A stretch of 64,000 nucleotides of DNA from Mycolicibacterium peregrinum (GCF_001665625.1 NZ_LZSY01000110.1:167875-231874), one strand, 5' to 3'. Numbered from the stretch's first letter, positions 12,093 through 21,475 are shown. Notes: generated by a model from the sequence alone, not told the origin. Numbers and translations are program-made.

Positions 12093-12155
12093 CGCCGAAA
12101 CGGCATTCCAGCAGCGAAAGTGCGAGTAGGAGCCTGCTGGAATGCCGTTTCGGCG
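12093..12155. terminator. 22-bp perfect inverted repeat between convergent genes
   Basis: Bases 12093-12114 and 12134-12155 are exact reverse complements (arms start CGCCGAAACGGC), separated by a 19-base loop. The structure lies five bases after the lpqG stop and eight before the stop of the converging oxidoreductase gene. A bidirectional terminator is the natural reading. There is only a short A/T run (GAAAAAG at 12155-12161), which suits termination towards the plus-strand gene poorly and the minus-strand gene not at all. The perfect 22-bp arms are longer than a terminator needs, so it may be a dispersed palindromic repeat. Confidence 0.7.
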
Positions 12156-12162
12156 AAAAAGC

Positions 12163-14388
12163 TCAGCCCGCCGGCGCGATGTCGACCGGAATCCCGTTGA
12201 GCACCGCTGTGCCCGACAGCGGATCGAGATGGGTGCCGTCGTTGAGCTGGTTGACGTTGGCCCCGGGATGGCTGGCCGCGAGCCGCTGCCCGGTGCCACT
12301 GCGGTCGTGACCCCAGCCGTGCGGTAGCGAGACCACGCCGCGCCGCATGCCGTCGTCGACCTCGATCGGGGCCATCAGCTCGCCGCCCGGACCCTTGATC
12401 ACCGCGATGTCGGTGAGGCCCAGATCAGCCGCGTCGTCGGGGTGGATCTGCAGGGTGCACCGGTTGGAGCCACCCGACAGCGCCGGGAGGTTGTGCATCC
12501 AGCTGTTGTTGGACCGCAGGTGACGTCGGCCGATCAGCAGGAATCCGCCGGCGGAGCGGGCGAGGGCGTCGCGCAGGCGTGCCACATCGGTGACGATCGG
12601 TTCGGGCGCGAGTTCGATCTGCCCACTTGGGGTTCGGAGAATCTCGGGGATCCGCGGTCGCAGCGGCCCCAGGTCGATGCCGTGTGGGTTGGCCTTCAAC
12701 CGCTCCATGGTGAGCCCGTCCGGCTTGGCGCCGAAGGCGTCGCCGTATGGCCCGACCCGCAGCATCATGTCCAGGCGCCGTTCGTAGCCGGGCCCGTCGT
12801 ACAGCATGGCGGTGAGCTCGGCGACGTCGCGCCCCGCCACGGGTGAATCGGGGTTGGCGACCTCTTTCGCCAGGGTTGTCGCGATCACCTGGGCGTCGAC
12901 GAGGGCGGGATCGCCGTCGGCGCCGATGCCGTAGAGGATGAGGGCGAGCCGAGACAAGATCTCGGGCTCGTCCGGCCGGCCGTCGAGCGGCAGTGCTGGC
13001 GCTGAGTACCGCACGTTGTTGCGTACCGCGAGATTGTTCAGCGCGACGTCGAAGTGGGCGCTCTGCGACGGCGGAGGCGGCGGCAGGATCACGTCGGCAT
13101 GGCGCGTGGTCTCGTTGAGGTAGGGGTCGACGCTCAGCATGAAGTCGACACTGTCGAGGGCCTTGTCGAGGCGGTCGCCGTCCGGCGCGGACAGCACCGG
13201 GTTGCCTGCGATGGTGATCATCGCCTTGATCTGGCCCTCGCCCGCGGTGTCGATCTCCTCGGCGAGTGCGGCCGCGGGCAGTTCGGAGAGCGCCTCGGGA
13301 TAGCCCGAGACCCGACTGGCCCACCGCCCGATCCGGAAACCGCGGCCCGGTTTCGGCGGCCGCGGCGCGGGGGCGGCGGCCCCGAGCGCGAACATCGCGC
13401 CGCCGGGGCGGTCGAGGTTCCCGGTGAGGATGTTGATGACGTCGACGAGCCAGCTGCCGATGGTCCCGAACTCGACCGTCGACGTGCCGATCCGGCCGTA
13501 GACGGCCGCGGTCGGCGCCGCCGCGAGTTCCCGGGCCAGATCCCGGATCTCCTCGGCGCCCACACCGCAGGCTGTCTCCACGGCTTCAGGCGAGAACTCG
13601 TCCGCCAGCGCGCGGACCTCCTCGATGCCGGTGACATGCTCGGCGAGTCGACCGAGATCGACGAGATCCTCCTCGAACAGCACGTGCACGACGGCGAACA
13701 GCAGCGCCGCGTCCGTGCCGGGCCGCGGGGCGAGATGCCGGTCGGCGAGTTTGGCCGTCTGGGTGCGGGCGGGGTCGATGACGACGAGCTTGCCGCCGCG
13801 TTTGCGCAGGGCCCGCAGCTTGCCGGGGAAATCGGCCGCGGTGGCCAGGCTGCCGTTGGACACCATCGGATTCGCACCGATGATCACGAGGTAGTCGGTG
13901 CGGTCGAGATCGGGCACGGTGAACGCGACCGGGCTGCCGAACATCAGACCGAGTGCGACGTGCTTGGGCATCTGATCCAGCGTGCTGGCGCTGAACACCT
14001 GCCGGGTGCCGAGGCCCTTGATGATCAGCGGCGCGTACAGGCTGCCGGCGACGGTGTGCGCGTTCGGATTGCCCAGGTAAACCCCGACCGAGCTGCCGCC
14101 GTGCTCGGCGATCACGGCGCCGAGGCGCTCGGTGATGACGGCGTAGGCCTCGTCCCAGGTGGACTCGGTCAGGACGCCATCACGACGGACCAGCGGGTGA
14201 GTCAACCGGTCCGGGTCGTTGTCGAGTTCGCCGAAGCTGGCGCCTTTCGGGCAGATGAATCCCGCGCTGAACACGTCGTCGCGGTCACCGCGGGCACCGG
14301 TCACCCGGCCGTCGGAGATCGTGAGCGTGAGGCCACAGGTGGCCTCGCAGAAGGGGCAGATCCGAAGCGCCGTGCAGGTATCAGCCAT
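12163..14388 (-). CDS. Molybdopterin-dependent oxidoreductase (4Fe-4S, DMSO-reductase superfamily)
   Basis: 741 residues. The N-terminus has the 4Fe-4S signature C10-PF-C13-EAT-C17 with the fourth Cys in GFICPKG (~45). The body has molybdopterin-guanine-dinucleotide blocks such as VIIGANPMVSNGSLATAADF, GKLVVIDPARTQTAKLADRHL and a C-terminal MopB domain (RSNNSWMHNLPALSGG, LQIHPDDAADLGL). It belongs with BisC/FdhF-like cytoplasmic enzymes. No Tat signal is visible. The usual catalytic Cys/Sec position could not be assigned, so formate dehydrogenase activity is not claimed. It ends against the large inverted repeat and has no obvious partner subunit nearby. Confidence 0.92.
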   Translation of the reverse strand: MADTCTALRICPFCEATCGLTLTISDGRVTGARGDRDDVFSAGFICPKGASFGELDNDPDRLTHPLVRRDGVLTESTWDEAYAVITERLGAVIAEHGGSSVGVYLGNPNAHTVAGSLYAPLIIKGLGTRQVFSASTLDQMPKHVALGLMFGSPVAFTVPDLDRTDYLVIIGANPMVSNGSLATAADFPGKLRALRKRGGKLVVIDPARTQTAKLADRHLAPRPGTDAALLFAVVHVLFEEDLVDLGRLAEHVTGIEEVRALADEFSPEAVETACGVGAEEIRDLARELAAAPTAAVYGRIGTSTVEFGTIGSWLVDVINILTGNLDRPGGAMFALGAAAPAPRPPKPGRGFRIGRWASRVSGYPEALSELPAAALAEEIDTAGEGQIKAMITIAGNPVLSAPDGDRLDKALDSVDFMLSVDPYLNETTRHADVILPPPPPSQSAHFDVALNNLAVRNNVRYSAPALPLDGRPDEPEILSRLALILYGIGADGDPALVDAQVIATTLAKEVANPDSPVAGRDVAELTAMLYDGPGYERRLDMMLRVGPYGDAFGAKPDGLTMERLKANPHGIDLGPLRPRIPEILRTPSGQIELAPEPIVTDVARLRDALARSAGGFLLIGRRHLRSNNSWMHNLPALSGGSNRCTLQIHPDDAADLGLTDIAVIKGPGGELMAPIEVDDGMRRGVVSLPHGWGHDRSGTGQRLAASHPGANVNQLNDGTHLDPLSGTAVLNGIPVDIAPAG

Positions 14389-14407
14389 GCACCGAATTCT
14401 GCGCTGC

Positions 14408-14986
14408 TTAGGGCGCTTCGTACACCTTCGGTTCGAGAGTGCCGATGTAGGGCAGGTCGCGGTAGCGCTCGGCGAAGTCCAGACCGTAGCCGACGACGAA
14501 CTCGTTGGGGATGTCGAAGCCCACGTAGGCGACGTCGAGTTCGGTCTTGACGGCCTCGGGCTTGCGCAGCAGCGTGCACACCCGGAGCGAGCGCGGGTGA
14601 CGGGTGGCGAGGTTGCGGAGCAACCAGGACAGGGTCAGACCTGAGTCGATGATGTCCTCGACGATCAGCACATCGCGGTCGTTGATGTCACGGTCGAGAT
14701 CCTTGAGGATCCGGACGACGCCGGAGGACGAGGTCGACGATCCGTACGAGCTGACCGCCATGAACTCCAGCTGCGTCGGCAGCGGGATGGTCCGGGCCAG
14801 ATCGGTGACGAACATGACCGCGCCCTTGAGCACGGTGACCAACAGCAGGTCGTCGTTGCCCAAATTGTCGCGGTACTGCTCGGCGATCATCTCGGCGAGT
14901 TCGACGGTGCGCGTCCGGATCTGCTCCTCGGACAACAGCACCGATTTGATGTCTCCCGCATACAGCTCGGCAGAGTCGACAGCCAC
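14408..14986 (-). CDS. hpt: Hypoxanthine-guanine phosphoribosyltransferase
   Basis: 192 residues from GTG 14986; a TTG at 15022 in the same frame would give a longer N-terminus. It salvages hypoxanthine and guanine with PRPP. The PRPP loop [17 protein letters not shown] is complete, and [20 protein letters not shown] and the base-binding [17 protein letters not shown] are the other family blocks. It lies immediately downstream of tilS, a pairing conserved widely in bacteria. Upstream of the GTG another frame starts ATG with MRPLHVA, resembling the annotated M. tuberculosis Hpt N-terminus, so the start is the uncertain part of this call. Confidence 0.95.
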   Translation of the reverse strand: MAVDSAELYAGDIKSVLLSEEQIRTRTVELAEMIAEQYRDNLGNDDLLLVTVLKGAVMFVTDLARTIPLPTQLEFMAVSSYGSSTSSSGVVRILKDLDRDINDRDVLIVEDIIDSGLTLSWLLRNLATRHPRSLRVCTLLRKPEAVKTELDVAYVGFDIPNEFVVGYGLDFAERYRDLPYIGTLEPKVYEAP

Positions 14987-15031
14987 TGCAACAGCGTGCC
15001 ACGTGAAGGGGCCGCATTCCAACGCGGATCG

Positions 15032-15991
15032 CTAGACCGGTTCGGTGTGCATCACCAACACGCCGGCCCGCCGCGCCGCGAACAACCGCTGTTTGCGCAG
15101 CCCGGAACCGACGGCCACCCCGCCCTGCCCACGCCAGGCCGCCACCAGTCGGTCCACCGCGCGGATCTGGGTGTCGGTCAGATCACACGCGCCACCGGCC
15201 AGCAACCAGGCCCGGATCACCCGGCGCCGGAGCGCGTCGGGCAACGCCGACAACCGGGCCGTGTCCAGACCGCCTGCCTCCGTTCGCGTCGCCGCCAGCG
15301 CGTCACCGGCCAGGGCATCGAGCGTCTCGGTGTCTTCCCGCAGCGCCGTGGCGGTGCGAGCCAGGGCTTCGGCCACTCCACCGCCGAGCACGTCCTCCAG
15401 CAGCGGCAGCACCTCGTGCCGCAACCGCACCCGGGTGAACCGCCGGTCGGCATTGTGCGGGTCCTGCCACGGGGTGACGCCGAGTTCGTCGCACGCCGTA
15501 CGGGTCAGTTCCCGCCGCACCCCCAGCAGCGGCCGGTGCCACGGCGGGTCGTGCGGGCGCATACCGGCGATCGAGCGCGCTCCCGATCCGCGGCCGAGCC
15601 CGAGCAGCACCGTCTCGGCCTGATCGTCGAGGGTGTGCCCGAGGAGTACCGGTGCGTTGTCCCGCGCGGTTCCCAGGGCCGCATAGCGTGCCTGACGGGC
15701 AGCGGCCTCCGGCCCGCCGACACGGCCGACGTCGACCGAAAGCACTTGCGCCCCAACACAACCCAGTTTCAGCGCCTGTCGGCGGGCGGTGTCGGCGACA
15801 GCATCGGATCCGGCTTGCAACCGGTGGTCGACGATCAGCGCAGTGGTGGGCCGCAACTCCGCGGCCACCGCGGTCAGCGCCAGGGAATCCGAGCCTCCGG
15901 ACAGTGCCACACACCAGCTCGCGCCGTCGATCCGCTCGCCGGCGGCGGCCACCGCCCGCCGCAGTGCGGCTACAGCACCCGATCGATCCAT
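15032..15991 (-). CDS. tilS: tRNA(Ile)-lysidine synthetase TilS
   Basis: 319 residues. The N-type ATP pyrophosphatase loop SGGSDSLAL is at residues ~31-39. LIVDHRLQAGSDAVADTARR, LLGHTLDDQAETVLLGLGRG and SIAGMRPHDPPWHRPLLGV are TilS-specific blocks. The enzyme adds lysine to C34 of tRNA-Ile(CAU) so that it reads AUA, an essential function. The C-terminal part is short, as in actinobacterial TilS. Its start overlaps the 3' end of the metalloprotease-like gene by 22 bases and it is followed by hpt. Confidence 0.95.
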   Translation of the reverse strand: MDRSGAVAALRRAVAAAGERIDGASWCVALSGGSDSLALTAVAAELRPTTALIVDHRLQAGSDAVADTARRQALKLGCVGAQVLSVDVGRVGGPEAAARQARYAALGTARDNAPVLLGHTLDDQAETVLLGLGRGSGARSIAGMRPHDPPWHRPLLGVRRELTRTACDELGVTPWQDPHNADRRFTRVRLRHEVLPLLEDVLGGGVAEALARTATALREDTETLDALAGDALAATRTEAGGLDTARLSALPDALRRRVIRAWLLAGGACDLTDTQIRAVDRLVAAWRGQGGVAVGSGLRKQRLFAARRAGVLVMHTEPV

Positions 15992-17037
15992 CGCTGCGGT
16001 TCGTCGATCTCGTCGGGCAGCGGCAGGGTGTCGGGGTTCGACCAGATCGTGTTGAACCGGGCCATCCCGACCGTCGTGACCACATGGTCGACGAAGGCCT
16101 TACCCCGCGTGTACTGGCTGATCTTGGCGTCGAAGCCCAAAAGCGCGCGCACGAGACGCTGCAGCGGCGGCTGCTTGCGCTGCCTGCGTTCGTCGAAGCG
16201 ACGCCGGATCGTCGAGACGGTGGGCACCACCGCCGGGCCGACGGCATCCATCACGTGATCGGCGTGCCCCTCCAGCAGCGTGCCCAGCACCAGCAGCTGA
16301 TCCAGTGCCCGGCGCTGAGGCTCGGCCTGCACGGCACGCATGAGGCCCAGCACACCGGTCGAATTCGGGTCCGGCGCTTGACCATTGCGCTGGGTCCGGA
16401 CAAACTCCGCGAGTCGTCCCACCATCTCGGTGACGTCCTCGCCGGCATCCTGGGTCAGCACCGCCAGGGCCTGTGACATGTGGTCGGCCAGCCAAGGGTT
16501 GGCGCGGAACTGGACCCGGTGGGTGACCTCGTGCAGGCACACCCACAACCGGAAATCGGCTGGGGTGACCCGTAATTGACGTTCCACCGCGATGACGTTC
16601 GGATACACCAGCAACAGCTCGCCGCCGTCGGGGCCGAACGGGTCGTACTGGCCCAGGATGCCCGAGGAGATGAATGCCAGCACCGCACCGGTTTGCGCCC
16701 CGGTCACCCGCCCGGTGATGAATCCCGGCTTGTGCTCGTCAGTTTCGTCGCCCGGTTGGATCCCGGTGGTCATCACCCGCATCGAACGGGTGGCCGCCCG
16801 GATCCACTCGGGGCGGTCCACCACCCGGGCCTCGGGCACCTCCGCGCCCTCGATCAGACCCGTCACCTCGCGCACCGGCAGCTCGGCGGCCTTCGAACTC
16901 TCCGAGAGCTGCTGAATCACCTGGTTGCGGGTGTAGTCCGTGGCTGCCGGGGCCGGCCGGGCCAGCTTCGCCCCGACTGTCGCGGCGAAGTCCCAGTCGA
17001 CCGCGCGGCCCGCGGTCACGGCGACCCGGTCGCTCAC
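15970..17037 (-). CDS. DUF2342 zinc-dependent metalloprotease-like protein (Rv3626c homologue)
   Basis: 355 residues from GTG 17037, which overlaps the dacB stop by 4 bases (GTGA); ATGs at 17046 and 17052 are alternatives. It has the zinc-binding helix LHEVTHRVQF (HExxH) in the middle and a second conserved acidic block EGHADHVMD ~90 residues later that could supply the third ligand, a metzincin/gluzincin-like layout. The family is annotated variously as a metallopeptidase or as F420-associated, but no substrate is established. The conserved context dacB-DUF2342-tilS-hpt suggests an operon. Confidence 0.88.
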   Translation of the reverse strand: MSDRVAVTAGRAVDWDFAATVGAKLARPAPAATDYTRNQVIQQLSESSKAAELPVREVTGLIEGAEVPEARVVDRPEWIRAATRSMRVMTTGIQPGDETDEHKPGFITGRVTGAQTGAVLAFISSGILGQYDPFGPDGGELLLVYPNVIAVERQLRVTPADFRLWVCLHEVTHRVQFRANPWLADHMSQALAVLTQDAGEDVTEMVGRLAEFVRTQRNGQAPDPNSTGVLGLMRAVQAEPQRRALDQLLVLGTLLEGHADHVMDAVGPAVVPTVSTIRRRFDERRQRKQPPLQRLVRALLGFDAKISQYTRGKAFVDHVVTTVGMARFNTIWSNPDTLPLPDEIDEPQRWIDRVL

Positions 17038-18416
17038 GTGCCACATCCGCACGACCGCAGCACGGCAGCCAGCTCGTCGATCGCGGTGCGTCCGGTGGGC
17101 CCGGCGTTGTTGGAGATCAGCGCGAACGTCAGCACCCGGCCGTTGTCGTCGGTGACGATGCCGGCCAGCGCGTTGGTCCCGGTCAGCGATCCGGTCTTGG
17201 CTCGCAGCCAGCCCGCGGCGTCACGGCCGGCAGCGGTGTCGAGGTAGCGGTTGGACAGCGTGCCGCTGCCCCCGGCGATGGGCAGCAGATCTACCAGCGG
17301 CCGCATGGCCGGTTCGGTGTTGCCCGCCGCGAGGTTGACGACCTCGTCGAGGATCCGGGCGGTCAGCCGGTCATCGGTCGACAGGCCGCTGGAATCGACC
17401 AGCTTGGCGGCCGACATGTCGATGCCAACGCCTTCGAGTTGGCTCGTCACCGCGTCGACACCACCGTCGAAACTCTGCGGCCGGTGCAGTTGTGCGGCGA
17501 CCTCGCGGGCGATCGACTCGGCCATCACGTTGTCGGACTCGTTCATCATCTGGCGCAGGCGCTCGATCAGTGGCGCGGACTGCACCGCGGCGATCTGCCT
17601 GCCACCCGAGACCTCTGCGGGCAGCACCGTCACCGTCGCGGGGTCCACCCGCAGGGCGGTGGCCAGGGCCCGGCCCGCGTCGAGTGCCGGTGTGGTCGAA
17701 CGCCTGGATTCCACCGTCGTCGGCTGGATGCGTCCACCGTCGAGCATCACCGGCTCCATCGGTGCGATGTCACCGCCCTCGATGTCGGCGGGATCCCAGC
17801 CCGGTGCCATCGTCGGGCCGCTGTAGTCGCTGGTGTCCACCCGCACCGCGGTGACCGTGATCCCGCTGCCGCGCACCTGCTCGGCGAGGTCGCTGATGCG
17901 GGCCGCGCCCTTGTACCAGGTATCGGTGTCGTCCGGCGCCGCCGAGAGCGTGGTGTCCCCGCCGCCCTTGAGCACCACCAGACCGGGTTGCGAGTCGACG
18001 GCCAGTACCGTCGTGGCCAGCCGGGCGTTGCGGTCCAGAGTGAGCAGCGCTGCGGCTGTGGTCAGCACCTTGTTGACCGACGCCGGCTGCATCGGCACCC
18101 CGGAATTCTGCTCCCACAGTTCGGCGCCGGTCTCGGCGTCGGTGATCCGGCCGGTCACCAGACCGAGATCGGGATTGGCCAGAGCCGGGGCCAGCGCGGC
18201 GGCCAGGCCGCTCACGGTCGGGCTCGGCGCCGACATGTCCACCGGGACGATCCCCGGGCTCGCAGTCGCAGGCGGAGGTGCAGGTGTGGCCGCCGCGGCA
18301 TCACTGGAACGGTGCCCGGTGAGCACGGCAGCAAGCGCGACGACACCGGCGACCAGCATCAAGACCACGACGCCAACCGCCACATGGGTGGACTGCCGCC
18401 ACCGAGTGGGCCGCAT
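17034..18416 (-). CDS. dacB: D-alanyl-D-alanine carboxypeptidase/endopeptidase, PBP4 (DacB) type, Rv3627c homologue
   Basis: 460 residues from ATG 18416 with GGAG six bases upstream. An N-terminal signal anchor ([20 protein letters not shown]) places it outside the cytoplasmic membrane. Peptidase S13 motifs are intact: [12 protein letters not shown] (SxxK), [11 protein letters not shown] (SxN) and [16 protein letters not shown] (KTG). It trims or cleaves peptidoglycan stem peptides and cross-links. The region between SxxK and SxN carries the large insertion characteristic of class C PBPs. It is transcribed divergently from ppa across a 127-bp gap. Confidence 0.95.
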   Translation of the reverse strand: MRPTRWRQSTHVAVGVVVLMLVAGVVALAAVLTGHRSSDAAAATPAPPPATASPGIVPVDMSAPSPTVSGLAAALAPALANPDLGLVTGRITDAETGAELWEQNSGVPMQPASVNKVLTTAAALLTLDRNARLATTVLAVDSQPGLVVLKGGGDTTLSAAPDDTDTWYKGAARISDLAEQVRGSGITVTAVRVDTSDYSGPTMAPGWDPADIEGGDIAPMEPVMLDGGRIQPTTVESRRSTTPALDAGRALATALRVDPATVTVLPAEVSGGRQIAAVQSAPLIERLRQMMNESDNVMAESIAREVAAQLHRPQSFDGGVDAVTSQLEGVGIDMSAAKLVDSSGLSTDDRLTARILDEVVNLAAGNTEPAMRPLVDLLPIAGGSGTLSNRYLDTAAGRDAAGWLRAKTGSLTGTNALAGIVTDDNGRVLTFALISNNAGPTGRTAIDELAAVLRSCGCGT

Positions 18417-18543
18417 ATTTCTCCTGCTCTGCCGGTGGTGGGAACGAGCCACCCGTTTAGGCCAGACTATCGCTCGATTAGGGTTGACCCGCGTCGTCGC
18501 CCGACGACCCAAGACTGACCGCAGATGCGAAGGAGCCGCGACG

Positions 18544-19032
18544 GTGAAGTTCGACGTCGTCATCGAGATCCCGAAGGGTTCGCGCAACAAGTACGAGGTT
18601 GACCACGAAACCGGCCGGGTCAAGCTCGACCGCTACCTCTACACCGCATTCGGCTACCCCGCCGACTACGGGTTCTTCGAAGACACCCTCGGCGAGGACG
18701 GCGATCCGCTGGATGCGCTGGTGCTGCTGCCCGAGTCGGTGTTCCCCGGCTGCACCGTCGAGGCCCGCCCGGTCGCGATGTTCAAGATGACCGACGAGGC
18801 CGGCGGCGACGACAAGTTGCTGTGCGTGCCTGCCGGAGACCCGCGCTGGGACCACATCCAGGACCTCGGCGACGTGCCGCAGTTCGAACTCGACGCGATC
18901 AAGCACTTCTTCGTGCACTACAAGGACCTGGAGCCGGGCAAGTTCGTCAAGACCGCCGACTGGGTGGGCCGTGAAGAGGCCGAGGCCGAGTTGCAGCGTT
19001 CGGTCGAGCGGTTCAAGACCGAAGGTCACTGA
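18544..19032 (+). CDS. ppa: Inorganic pyrophosphatase (family I)
   Basis: 162 residues from GTG 18544 with GAAGGAG upstream, matching the usual length. It hydrolyses pyrophosphate and drives biosynthetic reactions. The substrate and metal-binding core is present: [40 protein letters not shown] (the DxDPxD signature) and the later [17 protein letters not shown]. The N-terminus has the EIPKG start typical of mycobacterial enzymes. It is expected to be essential and hexameric. Confidence 0.98.
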   Translation: MKFDVVIEIPKGSRNKYEVDHETGRVKLDRYLYTAFGYPADYGFFEDTLGEDGDPLDALVLLPESVFPGCTVEARPVAMFKMTDEAGGDDKLLCVPAGDPRWDHIQDLGDVPQFELDAIKHFFVHYKDLEPGKFVKTADWVGREEAEAELQRSVERFKTEGH

Positions 19033-19093
19033 GCAGCCCACTCATTTAGCCTCGCTGTAACACGGGGTAACCCCCCTGTGCTCTGCGCCGCTC

Positions 19094-19657
19094 ATGCTTG
19101 ACCAGGTGTTGATGCATCAGGGCCTGGGACTTGAGGCGTACAACGCGTTGCCGACGCGCCGTGCAGTGCACGCCGTGTACGAGTGCTGTTACAGCGTGGT
19201 GCTGGCGACCGATCTTGCCGGTGGGCGTCCGTTCGCCGACCATGCCGCACTGTTCCGGCAGGCCGATGCTCTGCTGTTCAGTCTCGGCGAGGATTCCATC
19301 GACCGGGTACTGCAGGCCTATCCACACATCGGGCGGCGTCCCCGCAGCCCGAAGTCGGTGTGCGAACAGTGCTCGGTGTGGGACGACGATCCCGCGGTGA
19401 TGACACAGCTCAACGCCGAGGTCCAGCACTACGCCGAACGGTTCGGGTTCGGCTTCGTGATGTTCGTCGAAGACGGAGCGGCCCCGGCCGCGACATCGGG
19501 CGCCGGCTGCGCGCACCGGGCCATGGCCGCGATCATCGACCGGCTGCACCACGACCGCGACACCGAACGCAAGGTGGTCCGCAACGAGTTGGCCCGCATC
19601 AACCGGGCCCGGCTGGAACGCATGCTCGGTCCCGAGGGCGGCTACTACAACTGGTAA
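19094..19657 (+). CDS. OHCU-decarboxylase-fold protein (UraD-like), catalytic His not conserved
   Basis: 187 residues from ATG 19094; no clear ribosome site. The pattern AALFRQADALLFSL then VLQAYPHIGRRPRSPKSVCE followed by ALNAEVQHY-like and FGFGFVMFVEDGA blocks fits the all-helical OHCU decarboxylase fold that finishes urate oxidation to allantoin. In active enzymes the HP-x-(I/L)-G motif supplies a catalytic His; here it reads YPHIG, with Tyr in the His position. The downstream Glu-Gln pair is kept. No other urate-pathway gene is nearby. It may be a non-catalytic relative or have a different reaction. Confidence 0.65.
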   Translation: MLDQVLMHQGLGLEAYNALPTRRAVHAVYECCYSVVLATDLAGGRPFADHAALFRQADALLFSLGEDSIDRVLQAYPHIGRRPRSPKSVCEQCSVWDDDPAVMTQLNAEVQHYAERFGFGFVMFVEDGAAPAATSGAGCAHRAMAAIIDRLHHDRDTERKVVRNELARINRARLERMLGPEGGYYNW

Positions 19658-19659
19658 AC

Positions 19660-19815
19660 CGGGTCGATTTCACTGCCAGGCCTGCACCGACCGAGGACAG
19701 CCATGCCCTGCCCGACGGGGACCAGCGACAGGCATTTCTGGCCGAACACGCCGCCGAGATCACCAATCTGGACCGGTTTCTGGAGTCAGGGCAGCTGGTC
19801 ACGCCCGTTCGGTGA
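19660..19815 (+). other. Possible gene remnant upstream of the serine hydrolase
   Basis: Between the UraD-like stop and the hydrolase start, frame 1 encodes QAFLAEHAAEITNLDRFLES then GQLVTPVR and a stop at 19815, with protein-like composition but no start codon in its own frame after 19657. It could be the tail of a decayed gene or chance. No family is recognised. Confidence 0.25.
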
Positions 19816-19855
19816 ATCGCGCCCGTGATGGGCTTGGTCCGGCGATGATGTCGCG

Positions 19856-20995
19856 ATGGACGACCTCGTACACGGCCACTGCGATGCCCGCTTCTCTTCG
19901 ATCCGCGATGCGTTGGCAGACGGGCTGGCCAGTGGAGAGGAGACCGGGGCGGCCATCGCGATCGACATCGACGGTGAACTCGTCGTCGACATGTGGGGCG
20001 GGTACGCCGACGCCGCCCGGACCCGCACGTGGGAGTCCGACACCATCGTCAACGTCTTCTCGTCCACCAAGACGGTGACCGCACTGTCCGGGCTCATGCT
20101 GATCGACCGTGGGCTGATCACCGCCGACACACCGGTGGCCGAGTACTGGCCGGAATTCGCCGCAAACGGCAAGCAGGACATCGAGTTTCGACACCTGCTG
20201 ACCCACAGCTCAGGTTTGGCCGGATGGGACCAGCCGTTCGCGATCGAGGACAGCTATGACTGGGAGAAGTCCACGGCCGCGCTGGCCGCGCAGGCACCGT
20301 GGTGGGAGCCGGGCACCGCGTCGGGATACCACGCGCTGACCCACGGCCACCTGATCGGCGAGGTGCTGCGCCGGGTGACCGGTAAGTCGCTCAAAGAGTT
20401 CGTCCGTGACGAGATCGCGGCACCGTTGGGCGCCGACTTCCAGATCGGCGCGCGTCCCGAAGACCATCACCGCGTCGCTGACATCATCGCGGCAGACGAA
20501 CCCCTCGATATTCCGCTCGACCAGATATCGGAGATCGCGCTCAAGACGTTCGCGGGTACGCCGTCACCGGAGATCGCGAACACCGCGGACTGGCGCGCCG
20601 CCGACATCGGCGCGGGTAACGGACACGGCAACGCCCGGTCGCTGGCCCGGATCCTGTCGGCGATCTCGCTGGGCGGCACGGTCGAGGGGGTCAAGCTGCT
20701 CCAGCCCGAGACGGTCGAGTCGATCTTCGAGCTGCAACTCGAGAGCCCCGACCTGGTGCTGCTCGGCCACCCGCTGCGCTGGGGCCTCGGCTTCGGCCTG
20801 CCGCAGACACAGACCGTGCCCTATGTCCCGGACGGCAAGATCTGTTTCTGGGGCGGCTGGGGCGGTTCGTGGGAGACCTGCAATCCCGATCACCGCGCCA
20901 CGTTCGCCTATGTGATGAACAGGATGGGTGCGGGCGTCGAAGGATCGCCCCGTACCGCGCGCTATCTCACCCTGTTCTACGAGGCCCTGGCATGA
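19856..20995 (+). CDS. Serine hydrolase of the beta-lactamase / esterase (class C) family
   Basis: 379 residues from ATG 19856. The SxxK nucleophile motif is in NVFSSTKTVTALSGLML (Ser-Thr-Lys), and the Tyr-containing second motif is GTASGYHALTHGHLIGEVL (YxA variant). RHLLTHSSGLAGWDQPF is the common family block preceding it. No signal peptide is visible, so it is probably cytoplasmic, like EstB/LipL-type carboxylesterases. Substrate unknown. It ends about 85 bp before the STAS gene of the signalling cassette and is not obviously part of it. Confidence 0.9.
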   Translation: MDDLVHGHCDARFSSIRDALADGLASGEETGAAIAIDIDGELVVDMWGGYADAARTRTWESDTIVNVFSSTKTVTALSGLMLIDRGLITADTPVAEYWPEFAANGKQDIEFRHLLTHSSGLAGWDQPFAIEDSYDWEKSTAALAAQAPWWEPGTASGYHALTHGHLIGEVLRRVTGKSLKEFVRDEIAAPLGADFQIGARPEDHHRVADIIAADEPLDIPLDQISEIALKTFAGTPSPEIANTADWRAADIGAGNGHGNARSLARILSAISLGGTVEGVKLLQPETVESIFELQLESPDLVLLGHPLRWGLGFGLPQTQTVPYVPDGKICFWGGWGGSWETCNPDHRATFAYVMNRMGAGVEGSPRTARYLTLFYEALA

Positions 20996-21079
20996 AGGTC
21001 CGACTACACCGTTAGTATTTGGCGACGCCTCCTTGGATGCCGTCGCCATGGATGCAAGAGATACGTCGGAGGTGACCAG

Positions 21080-21442
21080 ATGACCAGCCAACCGGACCCG
21101 GCAGGCTGCTCGGTGGAGGAAAGCCGTGTCGGTGAGGTGACTGTGGTGGCAGTGGCCGGAACTGTCGACATGCTCACCGCACCCAAACTCGAAGAGGCGA
21201 TCACCTCTGCCGCCAAGAGCTCACCCTCGGCCATCATTGTCGACATGAGCGCCGTGGAATTCCTGGCATCTGCCGGGATGGGCGTGCTGGTGGCCGCCAG
21301 GGAACAGCTGGGCGACACCGCGCGGTTCTCCGTCGTCGCCGACGGTCCGGCCACGAGCCGGCCGCTCAAACTGGTCGGAATCGCCGAGGTCGTCGATCTG
21401 TATGCGACGCTCGACGAGGCACTGGCCGCATTGAAGACATAA
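21080..21442 (+). CDS. STAS-domain anti-anti-sigma factor
   Basis: 120 residues with a strong ribosome site (GGAGGTGA, 21068-21075). One STAS domain: VTVVAVAGTVDMLTAPKLEE, then IIVDMSAVEFLASAGMGVL, in which Ser64 sits at the position normally phosphorylated by the partner kinase. The unphosphorylated form should bind the anti-sigma kinase encoded next (21476) and release a sigma factor, as in SpoIIAA/RsbV. It is the first gene of a five-gene partner-switching locus. The target sigma factor is not in this window; SigF is the usual candidate in mycobacteria, which is inference. Confidence 0.92.
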   Translation: MTSQPDPAGCSVEESRVGEVTVVAVAGTVDMLTAPKLEEAITSAAKSSPSAIIVDMSAVEFLASAGMGVLVAAREQLGDTARFSVVADGPATSRPLKLVGIAEVVDLYATLDEALAALKT

Positions 21443-21475
21443 CACCGGCCACAACGGGGTAGCCAGCAGGTCGAC

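Noticed and set aside
13054..14550. 498-codon open frame opposite the molybdopterin oxidoreductase
   Set aside because: Arg/Gly/Glu-rich shadow of a clear enzyme on the reverse strand.
19033..19093. Terminator hairpin after ppa (CACGGGG...CCCCCTGTG)
   Set aside because: Needs bulges and has no T-run; too weak to call.
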